Of a stretch of 64,000 bases of DNA, positions 28,239 through 37,162 are shown in pieces. Source of the DNA: CAZVJU01 sp964627195 (GTDB taxonomy: Bacteria > Patescibacteriota > Microgenomatia > UBA8517). Location: assembly GCA_964627195.1 (NCBI GenBank), contig CAZVJU010000004.1, positions 1 through 64,000 on the forward strand, in the 5' to 3' direction. The translations under genes and the position numbers were made by a program. The notes below the pieces were generated by a model. The model ran no database searches and was not told where the DNA came from. It worked only from the letters and a program-made list of their open reading frames with translations. Position 1 is the stretch's first letter. Each line of letters opens with the position of its first letter.

Positions 28239-29694
28239 CATAACTACTCGAATAATTAACAGCTACTATATAGAGTATATTATTTTATCTATATTATTAC
28301 TTATATTTGTAATTACGAGGCTATATAAGATTAATAATCCCGTTGCCGACTGGCATTCGTGGAGGCAAGCGGATACCGCTTCAGTAACAAAAACATTTTT
28401 GGATAGAGGAATTGATCTTATATTTCCCCGATATCACGATATTTCAACAATCCAAACAGGTAAATTTAATTCTGAAGGTTACAGATTTGTAGAATTCCCA
28501 ATTTATAATGCTATTCACGCTGTTTTAGTCAATAACTTTAGTTTTTTTACACTAGAAGTTTGGGGAAGGATTCTTTCAATAATGTCAGCTCTCATATCAG
28601 CAGTCTTCATTTTTTTGTTAGGCAAACGATTCTTAGGTAGGTGGGGAGGTATTTTAGCTTGCCTTTTTTATGCACTAATTCCTTTCAATATCTACTTTAC
28701 GCGGGTAATTTTACCGGAACCGCTGGCCGTTGCTTTCGCAATAACAAGCTTGTGGGTTTTTGTCAGATTTATTGATACAGGTAAACTTTCAGGATTGTAT
28801 CTTTCGGGAATTCTTTTTGCTTTAGGATTACTTGTTAAGCCCTTTGTAATTTTTTATGGTGTGCCAATGATATATCTGGCATTAGAGAAATACACATTAA
28901 GAAAAATCTTCACTGAAGGTAAATTACTTATACCGTTTTTACTTTTTCTTGATATTGTCTTGATACCATTAATACTATGGCGTGGGTGGATGGTCAGATA
29001 CCCTGAAGGGATTCCTCACTTTACATGGGTGTTTAACGGTGATGGAATTCGTTTCAGACCTTCTTTTTGGCGATGGATATTTGGTGAAAGAATCGGGCAC
29101 CTAATTTTAGGTAGTTGGGGTTTGTTACCTTTTTCCTTAGGGATTATTCACAGAAAAAATAACTTTTATTTCACACAATTTTTCCTTTTGGGAATGCTTA
29201 TATACCTTAGCGTTATCGCAACAGCTAATGTCCGTCACGATTATTATCAAACATTAATAATTCCTGCAATTTCTCTTGTGCTTGCTCAGGGTAGCTTATG
29301 GATGTGGAAGTCAGAAAACTTAAATAAGTTGTTATCTCGGTTTATTCTCATTTTTTCCCTAGGGGTGGGTCTTATTACAGGAGCTCTGCAAGTTAAAGAA
29401 TTTTATAATATTAATCATCCTGAGATTTTAACCGCTGGAGCGGCCGCTGACAAACTCGTAGCCAAGGATGCCTTAATAATAGCTCCTTATAATGGTGATA
29501 CTGCTTTTCTTTATCAGACAAAAAGATGGGGATGGCCGTTTGTTGATCTTCCTATTGATGAATTGATTGCCAAGGGTGCTGATTACTATGTAGCCGTTAA
29601 TTTTGATTCGCAAACGACCGAATTTATACAAAAGTTCGAGGCCGTTCAAAGGACGGATCAGTATGTTATTCTTGACCTACATAAAAGAAAGTAA
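28231..29694 (+). CDS. GT39-like membrane glycosyltransferase (HSWRQADTA type)
   Basis: Starting at the ATG at 28231 gives 487 residues and an 8-base overlap with the ligase gene; an ATG at 28222 is also possible. After the first helix comes DWHSWRQADTASV at 40-52, a conserved loop in one group of GT-C proteins and likely to bind the donor through its Asp residues. RILSIMSALISAVFIFLLG and ILPEPLAVAFAI follow, quoted separately. The soluble C-terminal part is about 80 residues. Function should be polyprenyl-phosphate-sugar dependent transfer outside the membrane. Confidence 0.8.
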   Translation: MNNITTRIINSYYIEYIILSILLLIFVITRLYKINNPVADWHSWRQADTASVTKTFLDRGIDLIFPRYHDISTIQTGKFNSEGYRFVEFPIYNAIHAVLVNNFSFFTLEVWGRILSIMSALISAVFIFLLGKRFLGRWGGILACLFYALIPFNIYFTRVILPEPLAVAFAITSLWVFVRFIDTGKLSGLYLSGILFALGLLVKPFVIFYGVPMIYLALEKYTLRKIFTEGKLLIPFLLFLDIVLIPLILWRGWMVRYPEGIPHFTWVFNGDGIRFRPSFWRWIFGERIGHLILGSWGLLPFSLGIIHRKNNFYFTQFFLLGMLIYLSVIATANVRHDYYQTLIIPAISLVLAQGSLWMWKSENLNKLLSRFILIFSLGVGLITGALQVKEFYNINHPEILTAGAAADKLVAKDALIIAPYNGDTAFLYQTKRWGWPFVDLPIDELIAKGADYYVAVNFDSQTTEFIQKFEAVQRTDQYVILDLHKRK

Positions 29695-29696
29695 GT

Positions 29697-30896
29697 ATGA
29701 AGATTTTAATGTTGGTACCTTATCTCCCCACTATCACTATGAGTGGTGGACAAACCCGGTGGTATAACATTATTAAATATCTTGCAAAAAAGCACGATAT
29801 TACGCTTTTTTCTTTGATTAAAGACGATTCTGAAAAAAAATTTATTCCCGAGCTTAAAAAATACTGTAAAAAAGTAAAGGTATTCAGACGACCTCAAAAA
29901 CCTTGGACCATAAGAAATATATTTTTATCTGTATTTGGGCCTTTTCCGCTTTTAGTAATTAGGAATCAATCTTTAGAAGAAAAAAGAGAAATAAAAGACG
30001 AGTTAAAGAAAGAAAAATACGATTTAATTCACGCTGAAACTTTCTACGTAATGCCACACCTACCTAAAACCAGCGTCCCAACTATATTGGTTGAGCAGAC
30101 AATTTGGCATGATGTTTATAAACATTATGTGATGCATGAAATACCCTTTTTCTTAAGACCTTTTTTTCTCCAGGACGTTCTCAAGATAAAGTTTTGGGAA
30201 AAGTATTATTGGGGAAAGGCAGATAGGTTGTTTGGCGTATCTGAAGAAGATAAAGAAGAGATGCTAAAGCTTGTTCCTAATAAAGAAGTTGGCATTATCC
30301 CAAATGGGGTGGATACAAACTTTTTTATAAGAAAGAAGGTTGAAAGGAAAACGCCTCCTAGAATTTTGTATGGTGTCACTAATTTTGAGTGGTTGCAGAA
30401 TCAGGAAGCGACAGAGATTCTTGTGAAGAAAGTTTGGCCCCAAATTAAACATAAGTTTCCTCTGGCTAGAGTTTGGATTGTAGGCAGAAAAATACCGAAT
30501 TGGTTGAAGCAAATTTCAATTAAGAATGAAGATATCGAAATAACAGAAGACATACCCGATGCACGCGACGCTTATAGAACTGCAAGTGTTATGGTCGCGC
30601 CGATTAAAGGTTCTGGTGGGACAAGGCTTAAAATCCTAGAAGCCATGGCGGCATCTCTTCCTGTTGTATCGAGTAATGTGGGAGTAGCCGGATTGAAGTT
30701 AACTAACAGTGTGAATGTTTTAATTGCAGATTCGGTAGACGATATGGCAAATCAAACAATTAAGATTTTAGAAAGCCCGAATTTAGCGGAAAGGATCGGA
30801 AAAGAAGCAAGGAAGCATGTAATCAAATATTTCGATTGGAAGTCGATTGTTAAGCTACATGACCCAATTTATAGAGATTTAGCCAATAAAAATTGA
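29697..30896 (+). CDS. GT4 family glycosyltransferase
   Basis: The 399-residue protein starts MKILMLVPYLPTITMSGGQTRW, typical of the exosortase-associated or WcaI-like GT4 group. It has IIPNGVDTNFF at the interdomain hinge and, in the C-terminal domain, APIKGSGGTRLKILEAMAAS. In this subgroup GGTRLKILE supplies the catalytic donor-binding glutamate. It is two bases after the GT-C gene and overlaps the next GT2 gene by four. It should act in the cytoplasm on a lipid-linked acceptor. Confidence 0.88.
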   Translation: MKILMLVPYLPTITMSGGQTRWYNIIKYLAKKHDITLFSLIKDDSEKKFIPELKKYCKKVKVFRRPQKPWTIRNIFLSVFGPFPLLVIRNQSLEEKREIKDELKKEKYDLIHAETFYVMPHLPKTSVPTILVEQTIWHDVYKHYVMHEIPFFLRPFFLQDVLKIKFWEKYYWGKADRLFGVSEEDKEEMLKLVPNKEVGIIPNGVDTNFFIRKKVERKTPPRILYGVTNFEWLQNQEATEILVKKVWPQIKHKFPLARVWIVGRKIPNWLKQISIKNEDIEITEDIPDARDAYRTASVMVAPIKGSGGTRLKILEAMAASLPVVSSNVGVAGLKLTNSVNVLIADSVDDMANQTIKILESPNLAERIGKEARKHVIKYFDWKSIVKLHDPIYRDLANKN

Positions 30897-31804
30897 AAAA
30901 TCTAAAACTATCTATAATTATCTTGAGTTATAACACAAAAGATTTACTTTATGATTGCTTACTTTCATTGGAGAAAGTAAGCAAAGAAGTTAATTTTGAA
31001 GTAATTGTTCCTGATAATGGGTCAATAGATGGTTCGCCAGAAATGGTGGAAAAGGATTTTAAATGGGTTAAGAAAGTTATAAGAATCGGTAAAAACCTAG
31101 GTTTTGCGGCAGGTAATAATAAAGCAAAACCATTTGTTCAAGGAGAATACGTTTTATTTCTCAATTCAGATACAGTTGTTCCTCAAAACACCTTAAAAGA
31201 GATGGTGAAATATATGGACGAGACACCGGATGTTGGTGCTTCCACCTGTAAGTTGGTTCTCCCTGATGGCAAATTGGATAAAGATGCCAGACGCTCATTT
31301 GTAAGTCCTTGGTTGGGACTTAGTCATCTTTTCTTAAGATTGGACAGGGTATTTCCTAAGTCGAAAATATTTTCTCAATACTGGTACGGCTATATATCTC
31401 CTGATGAGACTCACGAGATTGATGCACTTCAGGGAGCCTTTTTTCTTACTAGGAAGAAAATACTGGATGATGTCGGATGGTTTGACGAAGATTATTTTTT
31501 GGATGCAGAAGACATAGATCTATCATGGAAAATCAAATCAAAAGGTTGGAAAAATGTGTATTATCCCAAAGTAGATATCCTTCATATAAAGGGGGCGACT
31601 AAGGGTAAAAATAATAAGTTAAAGAAATATACAACCTTTGGAGAGAAACTGAAGTACAGAATGTCTGGTGTCAATTCGATTGAAATTTTTGTCAAGAAAA
31701 GAATTTGGAATAAATATCCTTTACCTCTAATGGTCTTAGTTTTACTGGGGATAAAACTCCTAAAAGTAATTCGTTTTATTAAACTAGTAACTTTTGGAAA
31801 ATGA
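30893..31804 (+). CDS. GT2 family glycosyltransferase (rhamnosyltransferase-like)
   Basis: The 303-residue frame starts at TTG within TTGA, overlapping the previous stop. Motifs are LSIIILSYNTKDLL, VPDNGSIDGS, LGFAAGNN, LFLNSDT and GAFFLTRKKILDDVGWFDEDYF followed by AEDIDLSWKIKSKGW (each shorter than the full run). This is the same WbbL-like group as the gene at 25973. A hydrophobic stretch at the C-terminus may bind the membrane. Its stop overlaps the next GT4 start, so the three genes form a tight unit. Confidence 0.88.
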   Translation: MKNLKLSIIILSYNTKDLLYDCLLSLEKVSKEVNFEVIVPDNGSIDGSPEMVEKDFKWVKKVIRIGKNLGFAAGNNKAKPFVQGEYVLFLNSDTVVPQNTLKEMVKYMDETPDVGASTCKLVLPDGKLDKDARRSFVSPWLGLSHLFLRLDRVFPKSKIFSQYWYGYISPDETHEIDALQGAFFLTRKKILDDVGWFDEDYFLDAEDIDLSWKIKSKGWKNVYYPKVDILHIKGATKGKNNKLKKYTTFGEKLKYRMSGVNSIEIFVKKRIWNKYPLPLMVLVLLGIKLLKVIRFIKLVTFGK

Positions 31805-32955
31805 AAGTATTAATTGATGCGAGGATGTATGGTCTGGAACACTCTGGAATTGGAAGATATATTAGTAATTTAGTTCAGGAGTTTATAAATTTAAAGATTG
31901 ATGAACAGTTTATTATTCTTCTTAAAAAAAAGTACTTTGATGCACTAGAGTTTCCTAAAGATTGGGCGAAAGTGCTGGCAGATTTTAGACACTACACCCT
32001 TAATGAACAGTTACTGCTTCCGGGTATTATAAATAAAGAAAAACCGGATTTAGTCCATTTTCCCCACATTAACATTCCGATTTTCTATAGAGGTCCTTTC
32101 GTTGTTACAGTGCATGATATGACCATGCATTTTCAAGGTACGAATGCGACGACTCTTCCACTTTATAAGTATTTATTAAAAAGACTTCCTTATAAGTTTA
32201 TTTTCAGAAGCGCTGTAAAAAGGTCTTGTAAAATAATTACTCCCAGTAAGAGCATAAAGAAGGAAATAACGGATTATTTTATGATCAATCCAAATAAAAT
32301 AGCTGTAACTTATGAAGGGTTAACTAACAATTTTGTAGAAAGTGGTACTCATAAAGACGAGTCAGCAATTTTATCTAGCTATGGGTTAAAAAGTAGCAAC
32401 TATTTCTTTTATGTAGGAAATTCATATCCTCACAAAAATTTAGATTTGGTTGTAAGAGCGATAAGTAGTTTAAACAAAGAAAGTAGTTCTAAAGTTATCT
32501 TTGCTATTGCCGGTTCAAGGGATATATTTGTTCGGAGACTTGAAGATTTAATAAGGAGGGAGCATGCTACTTTATTTATAAAAGTATTAGGTTATATTCC
32601 GGATGATGACCTTAGAGTTTTATATAAAAACTCAATAGCATTTGTATACCCATCTTTCTCCGAGGGTTTTGGTCTTCAGGGATTGGAAGCAATGGCTTCT
32701 GGCTCTTTAATTTTAGTTTCTGATATTCCTGTGTTTAGGGAAGTTTACGAGAATAACGCACTATTTTTTGACCCAAGAAGTATAAGCTCAGTAACTGAGA
32801 TTATGAAAAGGGTCATGAAAGTAACACCAAATGAAAGATCCACAATTATCAGTAAGTCTATAAAATTTATTGCACGATATTCCTGGCAAAAAACGGCAAT
32901 GGAAACCTTTGAAATTTATAAGAAAGTGATAAAACAAAGACAAAATGAGAATTAA
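31801..32955 (+). CDS. GT4 family glycosyltransferase
   Basis: The 384-residue protein begins MKVLIDARMYGLEHSGIGRYI, with the GIGRY motif common in GT4 mannosyltransferases. It has HFPHINIP, TVHDMTMHF and, in the C-terminal domain, YVGNSYPHKNLDLVVRA and an intact EX7E (EGFGLQGLE). It would add a nucleotide-activated sugar in the cytoplasm. It overlaps the preceding GT2 gene by four bases and the following phosphohistidine-domain gene by 11. Confidence 0.9.
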   Translation: MKVLIDARMYGLEHSGIGRYISNLVQEFINLKIDEQFIILLKKKYFDALEFPKDWAKVLADFRHYTLNEQLLLPGIINKEKPDLVHFPHINIPIFYRGPFVVTVHDMTMHFQGTNATTLPLYKYLLKRLPYKFIFRSAVKRSCKIITPSKSIKKEITDYFMINPNKIAVTYEGLTNNFVESGTHKDESAILSSYGLKSSNYFFYVGNSYPHKNLDLVVRAISSLNKESSSKVIFAIAGSRDIFVRRLEDLIRREHATLFIKVLGYIPDDDLRVLYKNSIAFVYPSFSEGFGLQGLEAMASGSLILVSDIPVFREVYENNALFFDPRSISSVTEIMKRVMKVTPNERSTIISKSIKFIARYSWQKTAMETFEIYKKVIKQRQNEN

Positions 32956-33850
32956 CGATGTCTTGGAAGAATTAGAGAAACTATTTAGGAAGTGGGAAGT
33001 GGAACCTGACTATTGGATCTTGGTTGCAGGATATGCTTATAGACTACTCGGATATGACATTAAAGTTCGGAGCGGCCACTTTAATATTCTTGTGCCAAGA
33101 GAGAAAATTCCCTGGACAATAAAGGAAGGTATAGAAATTCATCCGCCCCGAGGTACACTTTACAGGAAAGATTTTAAAAAATTTGTTCAAAGTACCGGCT
33201 TTGATTTTGATATTAATCTTGCTACTTTGTTGGAGTTTAAGAAAAAAAGGAGTGATTATGTCATTTATAAATTACCCAATAACCGTAAAATCAAGGTACA
33301 AAAGCCGGTGGGTGCTTTACGGGAGCTGCGTAAACTCCTCAAATTAAGTACAAAAGAGGGGCTTGGTAGTGAAAGACTACAGAAAGATATTGTTTTTATT
33401 GAAAATATGATTCACATTTTAATTAAAAAGGGACAGGTTCAAGATGCAAATAAGTTTAAAAGTTTATTACAAGTCTATAAGAAGATTCAAAAAAAAGTTG
33501 CAGACAAGAGGTCTTCGACAGAATCAAATGTTATACAAGGCATTGTTGCATCTTCCGGCAGGGGTGTAGGTTTGGTGAAGGTAGTTAATAAACCTAAAGA
33601 TGTAGGCGGTGTTAAGAAAGGAAGCATTCTTATAACCCAAATGACATCTCCTACATTGACTGCTTTTCTTCCTAAGATTTCAGCAATTGTTACTGATTGG
33701 GGAGGAATGCTTTGTCACGCAGCAATCTTAGCTCGTGAGATGGGAGTTCCCTGCATTGTCGGAACTCAAAACGCAACAAAGGTACTGAAAGATGGCGATT
33801 TAGTTGAGGTTGATGCAGATAATGGGGTTGTGAGAAAATTAGAAAGATGA
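32945..33850 (+). CDS. nucleotidyltransferase-like domain fused to PEP-utilising swivelling domain
   Basis: The 301-residue protein joins two parts. Residues 1-130 resemble a minimal nucleotidyltransferase fold (WILVAGYAYRLLGY, then a position where the usual Asp-x-Asp reads GHFNILV), so catalytic acids seem lost. A helical linker covers about 135-190. Residues 195-301 are a phosphohistidine swivelling domain of the PEP synthase/PPDK type, with GGMLCHAAILAREMGVPCIVG and the phospho-accepting His258. There is no ATP-grasp or PEP-binding TIM barrel. It may relay or sense phosphate. It sits between a GT4 and a NUDIX gene and overlaps both. Confidence 0.75.
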   Translation: MRINDVLEELEKLFRKWEVEPDYWILVAGYAYRLLGYDIKVRSGHFNILVPREKIPWTIKEGIEIHPPRGTLYRKDFKKFVQSTGFDFDINLATLLEFKKKRSDYVIYKLPNNRKIKVQKPVGALRELRKLLKLSTKEGLGSERLQKDIVFIENMIHILIKKGQVQDANKFKSLLQVYKKIQKKVADKRSSTESNVIQGIVASSGRGVGLVKVVNKPKDVGGVKKGSILITQMTSPTLTAFLPKISAIVTDWGGMLCHAAILAREMGVPCIVGTQNATKVLKDGDLVEVDADNGVVRKLER

Positions 33851-34405
33851 GAAAAATTAAGAAATGGAAGCTTTTAAAGGAGGAAGACATTTCCCCAAGT
33901 CAATGGTTTCCTTTATTTAAACACAAAGTACAACTTCCGAATGGGAAAATTGTTGATGATTATTATTTATCAAAGCTTGGAGATGTATCCATGATTGTTG
34001 CGGTGACGACAAACAAGGAAGTAGTGTTTGTTCGGCAATATAAACACGGAGCCGGAGAGATAGTTATTGAGCTTCCTGCAGGGAGAATTAGAAAAGGAAA
34101 TATACCCGAGAGAGAGGCAATTATGGAACTCGAGGAGGAAACTGGTTTTGTCGCCGAGAAGCTTGAACCTTTGGGCTTTATGTTTGCAGAACCATCCAAA
34201 GATACTCAAAAAACTTACGGTTTTTTGGTTCGAAATGTTGAAGTAAAACGAAAGCAAAAGTTTGACATAACAGGACATCGAGGTACTTCTGATACCTATT
34301 AAGGAAGTCGACAGAATGATAGTTAGTGGTGAGTTTGCGGCAACAGATGCCATTGCGATTTACAGACTTGCTCAGCTAAAAGCTCCAGACTTATTTCAGA
34401 TATAA
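33847..34405 (+). pseudogene. NUDIX hydrolase, frameshifted near the 3' end
   Basis: The frame from 33847 gives an ADP-ribose-pyrophosphatase-like NUDIX domain (EVVFVRQYKHGAGEIVIE, AGRIRKGN, MELEEETGF) but ends early at 34302 in an odd tail GHRGTSDTY. In another frame the sequence continues QDIEVLLIPIKEVDRMIVSG and DAIAIYRLAQLK to a stop at 34405, exactly what a family C-terminus looks like. A shift of two missing bases or one extra base near 34270 explains it. The NUDIX box is also slightly degenerate (Asn and Met at two conserved positions) though the metal-binding ELEEE is kept. Real mutation or sequencing error cannot be told apart. Confidence 0.8.
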
Positions 34406-34445
34406 TACAAAAGTAACAGACGGATCTCTCGGTGTAGTCGTTTTT

Positions 34446-35090
34446 ATGAAAAATATTAAGCTTAAAAATACTTTTTTGATTTTGTTGGTTAGCGGGGCAT
34501 CAATATGGGCTTATTATCTTTTCCTTAAGTCCAGTTATTTTGTGATATTTGATGCTTGGGTACAAGAGAATACACTGGCCTTTGTAATTTATCTTTTCAG
34601 CTATAAAGTAATCAGTATTCTTTGGCCTCCTTTAACCGGGGGTTTAGCAACTCTTGCCGCGATCCCTTTCCTTGGTTGGCTTGGAGCGTATCTGGTTGAT
34701 TTTGTTGGCAGCATAACGGGAGGGATAATTGCCTATTTTTTGGGGAGAAAGTACAGTTACAAAATCCTTAGGTTTCTTTTTGATGAAGGAGTTATCGAAA
34801 AAATTAAAAAGATTAAAGTTAAAAAAGGAAAGGAAATTGAAGCTGTTTTTGTTTATAGACTATTTTTTGGCTCGACCATACTCGAAGTAATATATTACGG
34901 TGCGGGACTTTTAAAAATTGGTTTTAAAAATTTCTTGATTGGGGCAGCAGTTTCTCATATGGTAGTTGGAATTCCTTCCTATTACTTTGCCAAAAATATT
35001 ATTGAAGGAAAAAATATTATTTTAATTATAGTCTCATTAGCTCTAGGCATACCCTTTTTTATTAAATTTAAGAAAAGGCATTTTGAGTGA
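34446..35090 (+). CDS. VTT-domain (DedA/TVP38-like) membrane protein
   Basis: The 214-residue protein has about five hydrophobic segments with the re-entrant-loop signature LWPPLTGGLATLAAIPFLGWLGAY and VGSITGGIIAYFLGRKYSY, given here as two parts: GGLATLAAIPFLG and GGIIAYFLGRKY. The G(x)YxxGR pattern marks the VTT (SNARE-associated) family. Members are implicated in lipid scrambling, including undecaprenyl phosphate recycling, which would suit a glycan and cell-wall locus. A TATAAT at 34401-34406 lies 39 bases before the start and could be its promoter. Confidence 0.8.
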   Translation: MKNIKLKNTFLILLVSGASIWAYYLFLKSSYFVIFDAWVQENTLAFVIYLFSYKVISILWPPLTGGLATLAAIPFLGWLGAYLVDFVGSITGGIIAYFLGRKYSYKILRFLFDEGVIEKIKKIKVKKGKEIEAVFVYRLFFGSTILEVIYYGAGLLKIGFKNFLIGAAVSHMVVGIPSYYFAKNIIEGKNIILIIVSLALGIPFFIKFKKRHFE

Positions 35091-35100
35091 GGCGGTGGGA

Positions 35101-36003
35101 TTAGTAGTTCGAAATGAGTTCGAGAGATTTTTGGTATATGGGGTCGCTTTCTTCTGATTTCTCATCAGCAACAAAGAAATTAGGTTCTATTCCGCTTCCT
35201 CCAATATCCTTACCACTCGGAGTAAGCCACTTGGCGGTTGTGATGTGGATTGCAGAACCGTCTGTAAGCTCAAAAAAAGTTTGTTCAGTCGACTTACCTT
35301 TAGTTTTTTCACCTACGACTATAGCTTTATTATTTTCTGCTAATGCTGCTATTAGAACCTCAGCTGAACTCGCTGTATTTTGATTGGTAAGTACGACTAC
35401 TTTGATATTTTTTAATAACGCATCGCTCGTAGCTAATTGAGGTTCTTTTTTACCGTTTCTATCAAGTTTAATGTAAATAGTGCCTGAGTCTAAAAACTGG
35501 TCTGCTATGTAAACTTCGGATCCGGCAATTCCTCCTGTATTATCTCTCAAATCAATAATAAGATTCCGAGTTGAATTTTGAGTTATCTGATTTATGACCT
35601 CGCTGAATTCTGCTTTTATTTTCACTCCAAACTGTGAAATTTTTGCATATACTGTTTTATCATCAATAGTTTTGTACTCAAGCGAAGGCATATTGGTTTT
35701 TTGAAAGAAATATTTTTCGTACTCATCTTTTGACATATAGTAGGAGTAAGGGTCATCTAAACTTTCGACTAATCCATTGACAGATTTTTCGATTGCTTCA
35801 CTTTTGTTAAAGTCACTGAAATACTCACTTTCAATTATGCTAACTACTCTTTTGTAATCAGAGAGGTCTTTCCCGAATTTATTTGAGAATCTTAAACCTA
35901 CATATCCCATTTGCCATCCAAGGTAAGAAAATGTTAGAGCAATTGTTATTAGAAGGATAACGCAGGTAAATAATTCTTTTCCAATGAGGCGTTTATTGAT
36001 CAT
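35101..36003 (-). CDS. S41 C-terminal processing protease without PDZ domain
   Basis: The 300-residue protein has an N-terminal membrane anchor (11-28), a helical region with SLDDPYSYYMSKDEY (81-95), and the S41 catalytic core. The likely nucleophile is Ser212 in NTASSAEV, and Lys237 in GEKTKGKS is the general base. LIIDLRDNTGG (148-158) is the usual core motif. About 90 residues that normally form a PDZ domain between the DDPYS motif and the core are missing; only some 15 residues remain. Activity may be regulated differently. The protease faces outside and could process envelope proteins. Confidence 0.85.
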   Translation of the reverse strand: MINKRLIGKELFTCVILLITIALTFSYLGWQMGYVGLRFSNKFGKDLSDYKRVVSIIESEYFSDFNKSEAIEKSVNGLVESLDDPYSYYMSKDEYEKYFFQKTNMPSLEYKTIDDKTVYAKISQFGVKIKAEFSEVINQITQNSTRNLIIDLRDNTGGIAGSEVYIADQFLDSGTIYIKLDRNGKKEPQLATSDALLKNIKVVVLTNQNTASSAEVLIAALAENNKAIVVGEKTKGKSTEQTFFELTDGSAIHITTAKWLTPSGKDIGGSGIEPNFFVADEKSEESDPIYQKSLELISNY

Positions 36004-36011
36004 CTTAATGC

Positions 36012-36017
36012 TATTAT
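36012..36017 (+). promoter_or_regulatory. extended -10 (TGCTATTAT) before a GT4 gene
   Basis: TATTAT preceded by TGC lies 25 bases before the ATG at 36043, in the divergent region shared with the protease gene. A TG-extended -10 needs little -35 support. Confidence 0.35.
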
Positions 36018-36042
36018 ATATTCAAATACAAATTATTTAATT

Positions 36043-37134
36043 ATGAAAACTGCGATTGTATATGATCGGGTAAATAAGTGGGGTGGAGCGGAGAGAGTAC
36101 TTTTAACTCTTCATGACCTTTTTCCGGACGCACCCCTTTATACATCAGTTTACTCTTTTGAGAAAGCTCCTTGGGCAAAGGTATTTCCAAAAGTAATTCC
36201 CAGTTTTTTAAATAAAATTAACTTCTTAAGAGATAAGCATGAATTTTTAGGGGCACTGATGCCCTTGGCTTTTGAAAGTTTTAATTTTGATGATTATGAC
36301 CTGGTCATTAGTGTAAGCTCCGAAGCAGCAAAAGGAGTAATTACAAAACCCCAGACAAAGCATATTTGTTATTGTTTAACTCCCACCAGATATCTTTGGA
36401 GCCACCATGACGAATACTTTAAAGGCCTGGCCTTTAAAGTATTGACGAAACCCGTTGTTAACTATTTGAGAATGTGGGATAAGATTGCAGCCCAGAGACC
36501 TGATGTAATGCTTTCGATATCGAAAGCAGTGCAGGAAAGGGTAACAAAATATTACGATAGAGATTCCCTAATTATTTATCCACCAGTAGATACCCGAAAC
36601 TTTAAAGTTCAAGATTCAAAGATAAAGAAAGAAGATTATTTTCTATTTGTTTCAAGGCTTGTTCCCTATAAAAAAGCAGGTTTAGCGGTCGAAGCTTTCA
36701 ATAACCTTGGACTACCACTAGTTATTATAGGAGCCGGGAGCGAAGAAAAGAAACTTCGATTTCTTGCCAAAAAGAATATTACTTTTCTGAAAAACTTGAC
36801 AGATGCGGAGTTAGCTCACTACTATCAAAATGCACGCTCTCTCATTTTTCCGGGGGAAGAAGATTTCGGAATTGTAATGGTTGAGGCACAAGCAGCAGGA
36901 ATTCCCGTAGTTGCCTACAAAAAAGGCGGAGCGCTAGACATAATTACTGAAGGTAAAACCGGGCTTTTTTTTGACGAGCAGTCAAGTGAAAGTTTAATAC
37001 AAGCAGTTAGAAAATTAAATAAAGTTAAGTTTATTAGGGAGAATATAGTTGAAAGTACAGGAAAGTTTTCAAAGGAAAAATTTAAAAAAGAATTTAAAAA
37101 ACTCGTAGAAGAAACTATGGGTGGTAAAATTTGA
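36043..37134 (+). CDS. GT4 mannosyltransferase-like (WbaZ/WcaI type)
   Basis: The 363-residue protein begins MKTAIVYDRVNKWGGAERVL. It has DLVISVSSEAAKGV, CYCLTPTRYLW and FLFVSRLVPYKKAGLAVEAF, and an intact EX7E (EDFGIVMVE) in the C-terminal domain. The CLTPTRYLW motif is typical of GDP-mannose-using enzymes of the WbaZ group. That fits the manC gene 28 bases downstream, which makes GDP-mannose. A 31-base perfect palindrome is embedded in its coding sequence at 36413-36443. Confidence 0.88.
   Translation: MKTAIVYDRVNKWGGAERVLLTLHDLFPDAPLYTSVYSFEKAPWAKVFPKVIPSFLNKINFLRDKHEFLGALMPLAFESFNFDDYDLVISVSSEAAKGVITKPQTKHICYCLTPTRYLWSHHDEYFKGLAFKVLTKPVVNYLRMWDKIAAQRPDVMLSISKAVQERVTKYYDRDSLIIYPPVDTRNFKVQDSKIKKEDYFLFVSRLVPYKKAGLAVEAFNNLGLPLVIIGAGSEEKKLRFLAKKNITFLKNLTDAELAHYYQNARSLIFPGEEDFGIVMVEAQAAGIPVVAYKKGGALDIITEGKTGLFFDEQSSESLIQAVRKLNKVKFIRENIVESTGKFSKEKFKKEFKKLVEETMGGKI
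36413..36443 (+). repeat. 31-bp perfect palindrome inside a GT4 gene
   Basis: AATACTTTAAAGGCC, a central T, and GGCCTTTAAAGTATT form a perfect 15-bp inverted repeat in frame. Nineteen bases of it (CTTTAAAGGCCTGGCCTTT) recur in reverse orientation at the end of murE. Confidence 0.85.
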
Positions 37135-37162
37135 TAATTTCTGGTAAACTTTTTCACACAAC

